Of a DNA stretch of 5,329 nt, positions 1 to 5,329 are shown piece after piece (the first letter of the stretch is position 1; every line of letters starts with the position of its first letter). The DNA is from Myxococcales bacterium. Its GTDB lineage: Bacteria; Myxococcota_A; Polyangia; Polyangiales; Houyiibacteriaceae. Position numbers and translations under genes: made by a program. The stretch is taken from contig CP070650.1 of NCBI GenBank assembly GCA_020354595.1, positions 98,879 to 104,207 of the forward strand. The letters are read 5' to 3'. The notes beneath the pieces are model-generated. The model made no database searches, was not told the origin of the DNA, and saw only the letters and a list, made by a program, of their open reading frames with translations.

Positions 1-700
1 GCCGCGCGCGCCGGCCGTCGATCAGCACGTCCATATCGCCACCGCGCGGGTGTTTCAGGTAGTAGAGCTCGAAGAAGTCGGCGGTGCGGCCGTGCTCGTT
101 TTCCTCGGTCGTGCTCACCGCTCCGAACGAGCCGGGCAACTTGCTCGTCATCGCAACGCCGGCGAGCCCAACCAGCTCGACCTCGCTGTCGCCGACTCGA
201 ATCCGGTGGGTCTCCCAGCGCTTGCCGTCGCTCTCGATATTGATGTCCCGGTGCCGATAGGTTCGCCATGGGTGAACGGGAACCACGAACCCATGACCCG
301 CATCGCCGTAGCGATTCTGGAGCTCGCGCCGAATGTATCCGGTGAAGAGATCGCCGGCGACGTGCGACGCCCCGTAGAACACGAGCCGCGCCTGCCCTTG
401 ACCGGCTTCGGCACGCGCCAATGCTTCGTGCAACCGCTTCATCGACTTGCCGTCGCGATCCTCGATGGCGATGTCGAGGCCGAGCCTATCGACAGGGGGC
501 GGCTGCAGGAGCTTCGGGCCCATGCGCTGTGACGAGCGCACGGCGATGAGCACTGCGGTCTCGTCGATTGCGGCGGGTGTCTTCGACGTCGCGTCCGCGG
601 ACGTCGTCGAAGCGCCATAGCCAAGCGTCCAAATACCTGCCGCCAGCACCCCAAACAGCACGACCGCCAACGGCGAGCCCCATAGATTCCCGAGCCGCAC
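1..700 (-). CDS. SGNH/GDSL-hydrolase-like exported protein, partial (3' end off window)
   Basis: The minus strand is open from before position 724 to the left edge and gives about 233 residues from a GTG at 700. The product opens with MRLGNLWGSPLAVVLF and a hydrophobic stretch (residues about 10-28), then a Thr/Ser/Ala-rich linker. This looks like a signal peptide or single membrane anchor placing the rest in the periplasm or outside. Residues about 105-135 read RLVFYGASHVAGDLFTGY, then RRELQNRYGDAGHGF. This resembles block I of SGNH hydrolases, with Ser112 as the candidate nucleophile, although the usual Asp of G-D-S is Ala here (G-A-S-H). I recall similar proteins in myxobacteria, but the exact substrate is unknown; an esterase or acyl/acetyl transfer role on a cell-surface polymer is only a guess. 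The later SGNH blocks (Gly, Asn, Asp-x-x-His) would lie beyond the window. The GTG at 700 was chosen because it puts the hydrophobic segment right after a short Arg-containing head. An in-frame GTG at 724 is the alternative. Confidence 0.75.
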   Translation of the reverse strand, partial: MRLGNLWGSPLAVVLFGVLAAGIWTLGYGASTTSADATSKTPAAIDETAVLIAVRSSQRMGPKLLQPPPVDRLGLDIAIEDRDGKSMKRLHEALARAEAGQGQARLVFYGASHVAGDLFTGYIRRELQNRYGDAGHGFVVPVHPWRTYRHRDINIESDGKRWETHRIRVGDSEVELVGLAGVAMTSKLPGSFGAVSTTEENEHGRTADFFELYYLKHPRGGDMDVLIDGRRAR

Positions 701-765
701 GCCCCCACAATGGCGATCCGGCACGATCCAGTCAAATTGACGTGAAAACGCGTCGGAAGTCGGCC
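701..765. promoter_or_regulatory. Divergent intergenic region with short palindrome
   Basis: This 65 bp gap separates the starts of the SGNH-like gene (minus) and the Nudix gene (plus), so it should hold at least part of both promoters. It contains an 11 bp inverted repeat, GTCAAATTGAC, at 731-741 (5 bp arms, one central base), which could be a small operator or chance. For the minus strand, TTGACT (735-730) followed 17 bases later by CATTGT (712-707) is a weak -35/-10 candidate. It would start transcription almost at the GTG at 700. For the plus strand, TTGACG (737-742) is a good -35 match but has no acceptable -10 before the start codon. If the minus gene begins at 724, this gap shrinks to 41 bp. 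Confidence 0.3.
755..759 (+). promoter_or_regulatory. Ribosome binding site of the Nudix gene
   Basis: GGAAG lies 6 bases before the ATG at 766 and 9 before the adjacent ATG at 769. It supports starting the Nudix protein here rather than at the ATG at 778 or at the far upstream in-frame ATG at 568, which lies inside the opposite-strand gene. Confidence 0.6.
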
Positions 766-1296
766 ATGATGCGCGCCATGAAATCCCGTGAGGAGCTCCT
801 GTCCAACTCCCTTTTCAAGGTCGCGCGGTTGACGTTCGAGGGTCCGGACGGCAGCGAGATCGTGCGTGATGTGATCGAACACCGTGGAGCAGCCGTGATC
901 CTCCCGCTGATGGACGACGGCAGGGTCATTCTGATTCGGAACGTGCGGCGTACGGTGGGCAAGGTCCTTTGGGAGCTGCCCGCCGGCACGCTTGAGCCCG
1001 GCGAGGCGCCCGAGCTCTGCGCCGCGCGCGAGGTGGAAGAGGAGACCGGCTTCCGAGCCGGGTCGATCAAGCCCCTCACCGCGTTTTACGCTTCTCCCGG
1101 AATTCTCGACGAACGCATGCACGGCTTCATCGCGACCGACCTCACGCCAAGCACCCAGAAGCTCGACGCAGATGAGGAGATCGAAGTGTTCCCCATCCCC
1201 CAATGGCAGATTCGGGACATGATCAAAGACGGGCACATCGAGGACGGCAAGACCATCGCCCTCCTGCTCTACTGGATGCACATGTACACGCCGTAG
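766..1296 (+). CDS. Nudix hydrolase, ADP-ribose pyrophosphatase type
   Basis: The 176-residue product carries a perfect Nudix box (G-x5-E-x7-R-E-U-x-E-E-x-G-U) at residues 74-96: G74, E80, then REVEEETGF at 88-96, whose Glu residues bind the catalytic divalent metal. The box is preceded by WELPAG (69-74). A proline (P111, in SPGILDE) lies 15 residues after it, the pattern known for ADP-ribose pyrophosphatases (NudF-like). Such enzymes split ADP-ribose or related nucleoside diphosphate sugars to AMP and sugar phosphate in the cytoplasm. The length is close to the short bacterial NudF proteins. The N-terminal region (about 18-60) has the beta-rich start usual for the family. The start is ATG 766; ATG 769 and 778 are in frame and also possible. 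It is the first gene of a four-gene plus-strand run, with 26 bp to the DUF445 gene. The fold and box are certain; the exact substrate is inferred. Confidence 0.95.
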   Translation: MMRAMKSREELLSNSLFKVARLTFEGPDGSEIVRDVIEHRGAAVILPLMDDGRVILIRNVRRTVGKVLWELPAGTLEPGEAPELCAAREVEEETGFRAGSIKPLTAFYASPGILDERMHGFIATDLTPSTQKLDADEEIEVFPIPQWQIRDMIKDGHIEDGKTIALLLYWMHMYTP

Positions 1297-1322
1297 CGGG
1301 CGACAGACGAGCCTCGACCCCG

Positions 1323-2561
1323 ATGGAGCTGCTGACACGCATTCAAGAGAATTGGATCGTTCTACTGATCCCGCTGATCAGCTCGGTCGTCGGATGGTTC
1401 ACGAACGTCGTCGCCATCAAAATGATGTTTCATCCCGTCGAGTTCGTCGGCATTCCGCCGTACCTCGGGTGGCAGGGGGTCATCCCGGCCAACGCCCTGC
1501 GGCTGGCGAGGGTGTCGAATACCCTGATCACCGAGAAGCTGCTCTCCCTACGCCAGCTTTTCGACGAAACGTTCAGCGCCGACTCCTTCACCGGAAAGAT
1601 CGGAGCGGTCATCGACGACCTCACCGACCAGATCATCGACGAGGTCGCCAACACGCGCGCGAAGCCGATGTGGGACAACGCCGGCGAGTTCATGCAGAAC
1701 AAGGTGCGGGAGCGTGTGCGCGCCGAGGTGGTGGAAGTGTCGCATGCCATCGCGCTCGACATGGCTGACGACATCGACAGCATCATGGACATCGAGCGGA
1801 CGGTCCTCGAAGCGATCGATCGGCACAAGGCACTGATGGGTGAGATGTTCTACGAAGTCGGCCGCCAAGAGTTCAAGTTCATCGAGCGGTCCGGACTCTA
1901 CTTCGGATTCCTCTTCGGTGTCTTTCAGATGATCATTTGGGTGCTCTACCCGGCCCCGTGGATTCTTCCCGCCGCCGGCTTCGGCGTCGGCTACCTGACA
2001 AACTGGATTGCGATCAGGTTGGTTTTCGCTCCTCGAGAGCCGACGAAGGTCGGCCCGATCACGGTGCAGGGGCTCTTCCATAAGCGGCAACCCGAGGTCG
2101 CTGAAGCATTCGGGCGAATCGTCGCCACTCGCGTGCTCAATGCGGACAACATCGTGAAGACCGTGATGGAGAGCGACGGGGTGACGCGGATGAACGAAAT
2201 CGTCGAGTACCGCGTGGGTGAGCTCATCGCCAAGTACGAAGCGCATCCGCTGGCCAAGCTGGTCGTCCCCAAAGACGAGCGTCCAGCCCTTCGCACGGAG
2301 GTCTTGGAACGCATCAAGGCCGAGTGGCCGAAGCCCGGCGGGTTCTTTCACACCTTCGCAGGCGAGTCGGTGGACCTCCACGGTGAGCTCGAACGGCGCA
2401 TGAAGGGGCTAGACCGAGAGAGCTACGAGGGCGTGCTTCGCCCGGCTTTCCAACAGGACGAATGGAAGCTGATCGCCGCAGGGGCGGTCCTCGGCACGGT
2501 CGCCGGCTTTCTCCAACTGGTCTACATCTTCGGAGACGCGATGGAGCGGCTGAGCCGCTGA
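1323..2561 (+). CDS. DUF445 family membrane protein
   Basis: The 412-residue product is recognisable as a DUF445 protein, a widespread bacterial membrane family of unknown function. It has an N-terminal hydrophobic segment (about 11-36), a long central segment probably crossing the membrane twice (about 190-235), and a C-terminal one (about 383-405). Between these lie two largely polar, helical, charged regions (about 60-188 and 240-380). The hydrophobic segments end in the same signature twice: GWFTNVVAIKMMFHP at 24-38 and GYLTNWIAIRLVFAP at 223-237. Each is followed by a Q-G motif (QGVIPANALRLA and QGLFHKRQPEVA), so the protein is built from an internal duplication. ATG 1323 is chosen because the N-terminal membrane helix begins almost at once and no other start fits between it and the Nudix stop; the ribosome binding site is weak. 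The gene lies 26 bp after the Nudix gene and 46 bp before purU. A structural or envelope-associated role is possible but not shown. Confidence 0.93.
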   Translation: MELLTRIQENWIVLLIPLISSVVGWFTNVVAIKMMFHPVEFVGIPPYLGWQGVIPANALRLARVSNTLITEKLLSLRQLFDETFSADSFTGKIGAVIDDLTDQIIDEVANTRAKPMWDNAGEFMQNKVRERVRAEVVEVSHAIALDMADDIDSIMDIERTVLEAIDRHKALMGEMFYEVGRQEFKFIERSGLYFGFLFGVFQMIIWVLYPAPWILPAAGFGVGYLTNWIAIRLVFAPREPTKVGPITVQGLFHKRQPEVAEAFGRIVATRVLNADNIVKTVMESDGVTRMNEIVEYRVGELIAKYEAHPLAKLVVPKDERPALRTEVLERIKAEWPKPGGFFHTFAGESVDLHGELERRMKGLDRESYEGVLRPAFQQDEWKLIAAGAVLGTVAGFLQLVYIFGDAMERLSR

Positions 2562-2607
2562 GTTTGCGGCGCTGGCCGATCGCCTCACCAACGGCTACAC
2601 CATACCC

Positions 2608-3462
2608 GTGCAAGATACCGCTACCCTCCTCGTCAGTTGTCCCGATCGCAGAGGCCTCGTCGCCGCGCTTGCGCAGGTCCTGTATGGACACGGCGCCAAC
2701 ATCCTCGATGCGGACCAACACACCGACCCGGTGGCCGGCCAGTTCTTTCAACGCATCAAGTTCGACATGTCGGAGCTTCACACGGATCGGCGGAGCCTCG
2801 AGACGGCCATCGGCGAGGTGGCACAACGCTTTTCGATGAAATGGCGGCTGTGCGACCGCACGCATCGCTACCGAACCGCCATTTTCGTCTCGAAGTACGA
2901 CCACTGTCTGTACGACTTGCTGCTGCGGCAGCGGTCCGGCGAGCTCGCCACCGACATTCCTCTCATCATCAGCAATCACCAGGACCTCGAGCCGGTCGCG
3001 AGGCAGTTCGACGTCCCGTTTCACCATCTACCTGTCACCAAGGACACCAAGGCGGAGCAGGAAGACAAAACGCTTCAGTTGCTGGCGGGCGCGAACGTCG
3101 ACCTCGTCGTGTTGGCGCGCTACATGCAGATCCTCTCCGATGACTTCCTCAATGCGTTCGACGGACAGGTCATCAACATTCACCACTCGTTCCTTCCCGC
3201 CTTCATGGGAAGCAAGCCTTACCACCGCGCGTTCGAGCGAGGGGTGAAGCTCATCGGCGCGACCGCACACTATGCAACCGCGGAGCTCGACGAGGGGCCG
3301 ATCATCGAGCAAGACGTCGTGCGCTGCTCGCACAGTGATTCGGTTCAAGACCTCGTGCGCAAGGGGCGTGACCTCGAGAAGGTCGTGCTGGCGCGCGCGG
3401 TCCGATGGCATCTCGACGATCGAATTCTGGTCTATGACAACAAGACCGTAGTCTTCAGCTAG
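2608..3462 (+). CDS. purU: Formyltetrahydrofolate deformylase
   Basis: PurU hydrolyses 10-formyltetrahydrofolate to tetrahydrofolate and formate, balancing the one-carbon pool and, in some bacteria, feeding formate to PurT in purine synthesis. The product has 284 residues, close to the usual 280. An N-terminal ACT domain (about 5-88) starts with CPDRRG (11-16); in E. coli PurU is controlled by methionine and glycine, and the ACT domain would be the likely sensor. A formyltransferase-fold domain follows (about 90-284). Its catalytic triad is visible: N190 and H192 in INIHHSFLPAF, and D228 in LDEGPIIEQD. The spacing (2 and 36 residues) matches Asn106/His108/Asp144 of the glycinamide ribonucleotide transformylase PurN. 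The GATAHY motif is also present. The start is GTG; no ATG or TTG lies in frame between the previous gene's stop and this codon, and no clear Shine-Dalgarno sequence is seen. Its TAG stop overlaps the ribosome binding site of the next gene. Confidence 0.97.
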   Translation: MQDTATLLVSCPDRRGLVAALAQVLYGHGANILDADQHTDPVAGQFFQRIKFDMSELHTDRRSLETAIGEVAQRFSMKWRLCDRTHRYRTAIFVSKYDHCLYDLLLRQRSGELATDIPLIISNHQDLEPVARQFDVPFHHLPVTKDTKAEQEDKTLQLLAGANVDLVVLARYMQILSDDFLNAFDGQVINIHHSFLPAFMGSKPYHRAFERGVKLIGATAHYATAELDEGPIIEQDVVRCSHSDSVQDLVRKGRDLEKVVLARAVRWHLDDRILVYDNKTVVFS

Positions 3463-3465
3463 GAG
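3461..3465 (+). promoter_or_regulatory. Ribosome binding site of the crotonase, overlapping the purU stop
   Basis: AGGAG lies 5 bases before the ATG at 3471. Its first two bases are also the last two of the purU TAG stop (3460-3462), so ribosomes ending purU sit on this site and translational coupling is likely. This is the clearest Shine-Dalgarno sequence in the window. Confidence 0.85.
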
Positions 3466-3470
3466 CAATC

Positions 3471-4265
3471 ATGTCCGAACGAGCCCAGGTCACGATCGAC
3501 AATGCCGTTGCCACCGTCCGCTTGTCCCGTCCGGACAAGCTCAATGCGCTCGACGCAGACATGTTCGACGGGCTGATTGCCGCTGGCGAGCGGATCATGG
3601 CGGACAAGAGCGTCCGTGCGGTCGTATTGCACGGTGAAGGCCGAGCTTTTTGCGCGGGTCTCGACTTCGCCTCGTTCATGGGGAAGCCCGACCTCATGCA
3701 GAGGCTTCTCTCCCGAAGCGACGAGAGCCTGGCCAACGTCGCGCAGCGAGTCGCATGGATCTGGCAGGAGGTTCGAGTGCCGGTGATCGCAGCGGTGCAC
3801 GGGGTCGCCTTTGGCGGCGGGCTCCAGATCGCGCTCGGTGCCGACATCCGATATGTGACGCCCGACGCTCAGCTCTCGGTCCTCGAAATCAAGTGGGGTC
3901 TCATCCCTGATATGAGCATCACTCAAACGATCACACGCCTCATTCCCCTCGATGTGGCCAAGGAGCTCACGTTCACCGGCCGCATCGTCTCGGGCACCGA
4001 AGCGGTCGAGCTCGGCCTCGCAACTCAGGTGAGCGACGATCCACTCGCCGACGCCCTTACTACGGCGAAGCTGATCGCAACCAAGTCGCCCCACGCGATC
4101 CGCGCCGGCAAGACTCTGCTCAACGATTCCGTCACGATGTCTCGCGCGGATGCGTTGAAGCTGGAGACGGCGCTGCAAGTGAGCCTACTCGGAAGTCCGA
4201 ATCAGATGGAAGCGGTGCAGGCCAACATGATGAAGCGAGATCCCAACTTCAAGGATCCCGAGTAG
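3471..4265 (+). CDS. Crotonase/enoyl-CoA hydratase family protein
   Basis: The 264-residue product is a full-length crotonase-fold protein, which acts on acyl-CoA thioesters in the cytoplasm. The oxyanion-hole segments are clear: FCAGLDF (about 60-66) and HGVAFGGGLQIALGADI (about 108-124). By alignment with rat mitochondrial enoyl-CoA hydratase, the second catalytic Glu (Glu164) is kept as E139 in VLEIKWGL, but the first (Glu144) is replaced by Q119. An Asp eight residues after E139 (D147, in LIPDMS) matches the Glu196/Asp204 pair of the delta3,5-delta2,4-dienoyl-CoA isomerase ECH1. The protein may therefore be an isomerase or another crotonase activity rather than a plain hydratase. I recall a common proteobacterial subgroup with the same EIKWGLIPDM motif that is simply annotated as enoyl-CoA hydratase. 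It is the last gene of the plus-strand run and no other fatty-acid gene is nearby. Family certain, reaction uncertain. Confidence 0.95.
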   Translation: MSERAQVTIDNAVATVRLSRPDKLNALDADMFDGLIAAGERIMADKSVRAVVLHGEGRAFCAGLDFASFMGKPDLMQRLLSRSDESLANVAQRVAWIWQEVRVPVIAAVHGVAFGGGLQIALGADIRYVTPDAQLSVLEIKWGLIPDMSITQTITRLIPLDVAKELTFTGRIVSGTEAVELGLATQVSDDPLADALTTAKLIATKSPHAIRAGKTLLNDSVTMSRADALKLETALQVSLLGSPNQMEAVQANMMKRDPNFKDPE

Positions 4266-4279
4266 AGGTAAACCCAGTT

Positions 4280-4306
4280 CTCAGCACAGAGCGGCTCAGA
4301 ACAGAG
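4280..4306. repeat. Short imperfect direct repeat in the convergent gap
   Basis: CTCAGCACAGAG (4280-4291) and CTCAGAACAGAG (4295-4306) match at 11 of 12 bases with a 15 bp period. The second CTCAG can also pair with CTGAG at 4309-4313 across a 9-base loop. That hairpin is weak and has no T-run, so it is not a convincing terminator. The whole 56 bp gap (4266-4321) lies between the stops of two convergent genes, and I see nothing else in it. Confidence 0.5.
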
Positions 4307-4321
4307 ACCTGAGTGGCCGGC

Positions 4322-5329
4322 TCAACCTGCTTCAGGCGGTCTGGACACTCTCGGTTGATACTGACAGCAATCCGGCGCGCAAAGATCCATCGCGGGCCCG
4401 CGCTTTCCGAGAGCTTGCCGCACGGTGACCCTGCCAAGCCGCTCTTCGATCAGCTCGCGGATCATCGCCACGAACGCTGGGTGCGTCCCTACTGTCTCGG
4501 CGCGCGTCATGGTGATTCCAAGGTCGTTTGCGTACGCTCTCGCCTCGTGATCGAGGTCCCAGACGACCTCCATGTGGTCGGAAATGAAGCCGATCGGCGC
4601 GACGACGACGTCTTTGACGTTGATCTGGGCGATGGCGTCGAAGTGCTCGAGGATGTCTGGACCGACCCATGGCACGTGGGGCGGGCCGCTCCTGCTCTGG
4701 TACACCAATTGCCACCGCTCATGACGCGCGCCTTCTGCGACCAGCCGGGCCGTCTCCTCGAGTTGCTCGACGTAGTTGCATGTCTCGGCCATGGCGTCGG
4801 GAATGCTGTGCGCGCTGAACGCCACGCGAGCGCACTCGCGCCGCTCTTTCGGGAGCGTTTCGAGCGCCGCGAGTAAACGGTCCACGTTGGCCTCGATGAA
4901 ACCCGGATGATTGTAAAAGGCCCGAATCTTGTCGACGATGGGGGCATCCTCGCCGATCTCTTGGCGAGCTTTCTCGATGTTTTCGAGATACTGGCGGCAA
5001 CCGCTGTAACTGCTGTAGGCCGAAGTCACGAAGGCCAGAGCGCGCTTCTTCCCGTCGGCTTGCATTTCGCGCAGTGCGTCCACGATGAATGGGTGCCAGT
5101 TCCGGTTGCCCCAATACACGGGCAGGTCGAGATCGCTTTTCTGGAGCTCTTCTTCGAGCGCCGCGATCAACGCGCGGTTCTGATCGTTGATCGGGCTCTT
5201 TCCGTCGAAGTGGTTGTAGTGAGCGGCAACTTCCTTGAGTCGCTCGGGCGGCACGTTCTTGCCGCGAACTACGTTTTCGAGGAACGGCATGACATCAGCG
5301 CGTTGCTCCGGCCCCCCAAAGGACACCAC
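4322..5329 (-). CDS. hemH: Ferrochelatase, partial (5' end off window), with C-terminal Cys cluster
   Basis: Ferrochelatase inserts ferrous iron into the porphyrin in haem synthesis. The 335 visible residues begin at VVSFGGPEQ, which is near the start of the family, so only a short N-terminal piece is missing. Visible signatures are SPINDQN (45-51), TSAYSSYSGCRQY (102-114), the catalytic His in FSAHSIP (H174), and the catalytic Glu in GFISDHMEVVWDLD (E254). The His-Glu spacing of 80 matches the family (His183 and Glu264 in B. subtilis). The C-terminus carries C317, C321 and C322 (LCAPDCC). With C111 in SYSGC this gives four Cys in the pattern of bacterial [2Fe-2S] ferrochelatases, known for example from Mycobacterium and Caulobacter. 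In a diderm the substrate is probably protoporphyrin IX; in monoderms the homologue uses coproporphyrin III, and the sequence alone does not decide this. The gene converges on the crotonase with 56 bp between the stops. Confidence 0.97.
   Translation of the reverse strand: MVSFGGPEQRADVMPFLENVVRGKNVPPERLKEVAAHYNHFDGKSPINDQNRALIAALEEELQKSDLDLPVYWGNRNWHPFIVDALREMQADGKKRALAFVTSAYSSYSGCRQYLENIEKARQEIGEDAPIVDKIRAFYNHPGFIEANVDRLLAALETLPKERRECARVAFSAHSIPDAMAETCNYVEQLEETARLVAEGARHERWQLVYQSRSGPPHVPWVGPDILEHFDAIAQINVKDVVVAPIGFISDHMEVVWDLDHEARAYANDLGITMTRAETVGTHPAFVAMIRELIEERLGRVTVRQALGKRGPAMDLCAPDCCQYQPRVSRPPEAG

Larger units (their letters stand above)
766..4265 (+). other. Putative four-gene operon (Nudix, DUF445, purU, crotonase)
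   Basis: Four plus-strand genes follow each other with gaps of 26, 46 and 8 bp and no visible hairpin terminator between them. They are flanked by a divergent gene on the left and a convergent gene on the right, so one transcript is plausible. No shared pathway is evident, so co-transcription may be simple housekeeping clustering. An internal promoter in the 46 bp gap before purU cannot be excluded. Confidence 0.6.

Noticed and set aside
50..532. Plus-strand open frame of 160 codons
   Set aside because: It is antisense to the SGNH-like gene, which has a hydrophobic leader and family motifs; the plus-strand translation has no recognisable domain and is a GC-rich shadow.
486..710. Minus-strand ATG frame starting at 710
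   Set aside because: It is shifted relative to the SGNH-like frame and ends in low-complexity Ala/Arg/Pro-rich sequence; the GTG frame at 700 continues with a coherent protein to the window edge.
568..765. N-terminal extension of the Nudix protein to ATG 568
   Set aside because: The extra 66 residues are Ser/Arg/Pro-rich, lie antisense to the SGNH-like gene, and the Shine-Dalgarno sequence at 755-759 supports ATG 766.
1203..1322. N-terminal extension of the DUF445 protein to ATG 1203
   Set aside because: It would overlap the end of the Nudix gene by 94 bp, and the family's N-terminal membrane helix starts right after ATG 1323.
439..1338. Minus-strand open frame of 299 codons
   Set aside because: It lies opposite the Nudix gene and part of the SGNH-like gene in another frame. 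Its composition is Arg/His-rich and no family is recognisable.
1548..2381. Minus-strand open frame of 277 codons opposite the DUF445 gene
   Set aside because: It is rich in His, Asp, Arg and Leu without a recognisable fold, as expected for the complement of a GC-rich coding region; the plus strand encodes a clear family member.
3459..4178. Minus-strand open frame of 239 codons opposite the crotonase
   Set aside because: It is a shadow of a well-conserved crotonase gene, with no motif or ribosome binding site of its own.
4295..4313. Rho-independent terminator between the crotonase and hemH
   Set aside because: The stem is only 5-6 bp with a 9-base loop and there is no T-run on either strand.
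4313..4876. Plus-strand open frame of 187 codons opposite hemH
   Set aside because: The minus strand has the ferrochelatase catalytic motifs throughout this stretch, and the plus frame has no recognisable family.

Overview
This window looks like ordinary bacterial chromosome from a GC-rich (about 60% by eye), densely coded, probably Gram-negative organism. Two genes point towards a myxobacterium-like lineage (Myxococcota, formerly Deltaproteobacteria). One is the left-edge SGNH/GDSL-like protein, with a membrane-anchor N-terminus and a 'GASHVAGDLFTGY' core. The other is a ferrochelatase with a Cys-rich C-terminus of the [2Fe-2S] type. The taxonomic call is an inference from remembered family patterns, not from a search.

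Layout. Positions 1-700 (minus strand) hold the 5' part of a secreted or membrane-anchored SGNH-hydrolase-like gene that runs off the left edge. A short divergent gap (701-765) separates it from a run of four plus-strand genes at 766-4265. These are a Nudix hydrolase of the ADP-ribose pyrophosphatase type, a DUF445 membrane protein, formyltetrahydrofolate deformylase (purU), and a crotonase/enoyl-CoA hydratase family protein. The gaps between them are 26, 46 and 8 bp, and the purU stop codon lies inside the next gene's ribosome binding site, so they plausibly form one operon. A 56 bp convergent gap with a small imperfect direct repeat follows. Positions 4322-5329 (minus strand) hold hemH (ferrochelatase), complete at its 3' end but missing its first codons beyond the right edge.

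The genes do not form an obvious single pathway. The Nudix enzyme (nucleotide-sugar housekeeping), PurU (one-carbon/folate balance), the crotonase (acyl-CoA metabolism) and HemH (final haem step) read as housekeeping metabolism, with a DUF445 membrane protein of unknown role among them. I see no tRNA, rRNA, CRISPR array, insertion sequence, phage gene or defence system, and no convincing new system. The points most worth a second look are the crotonase active-site substitution, the ferrochelatase Cys cluster, the internal duplication in the DUF445 protein, and the left-edge gene, which opens with GTG.
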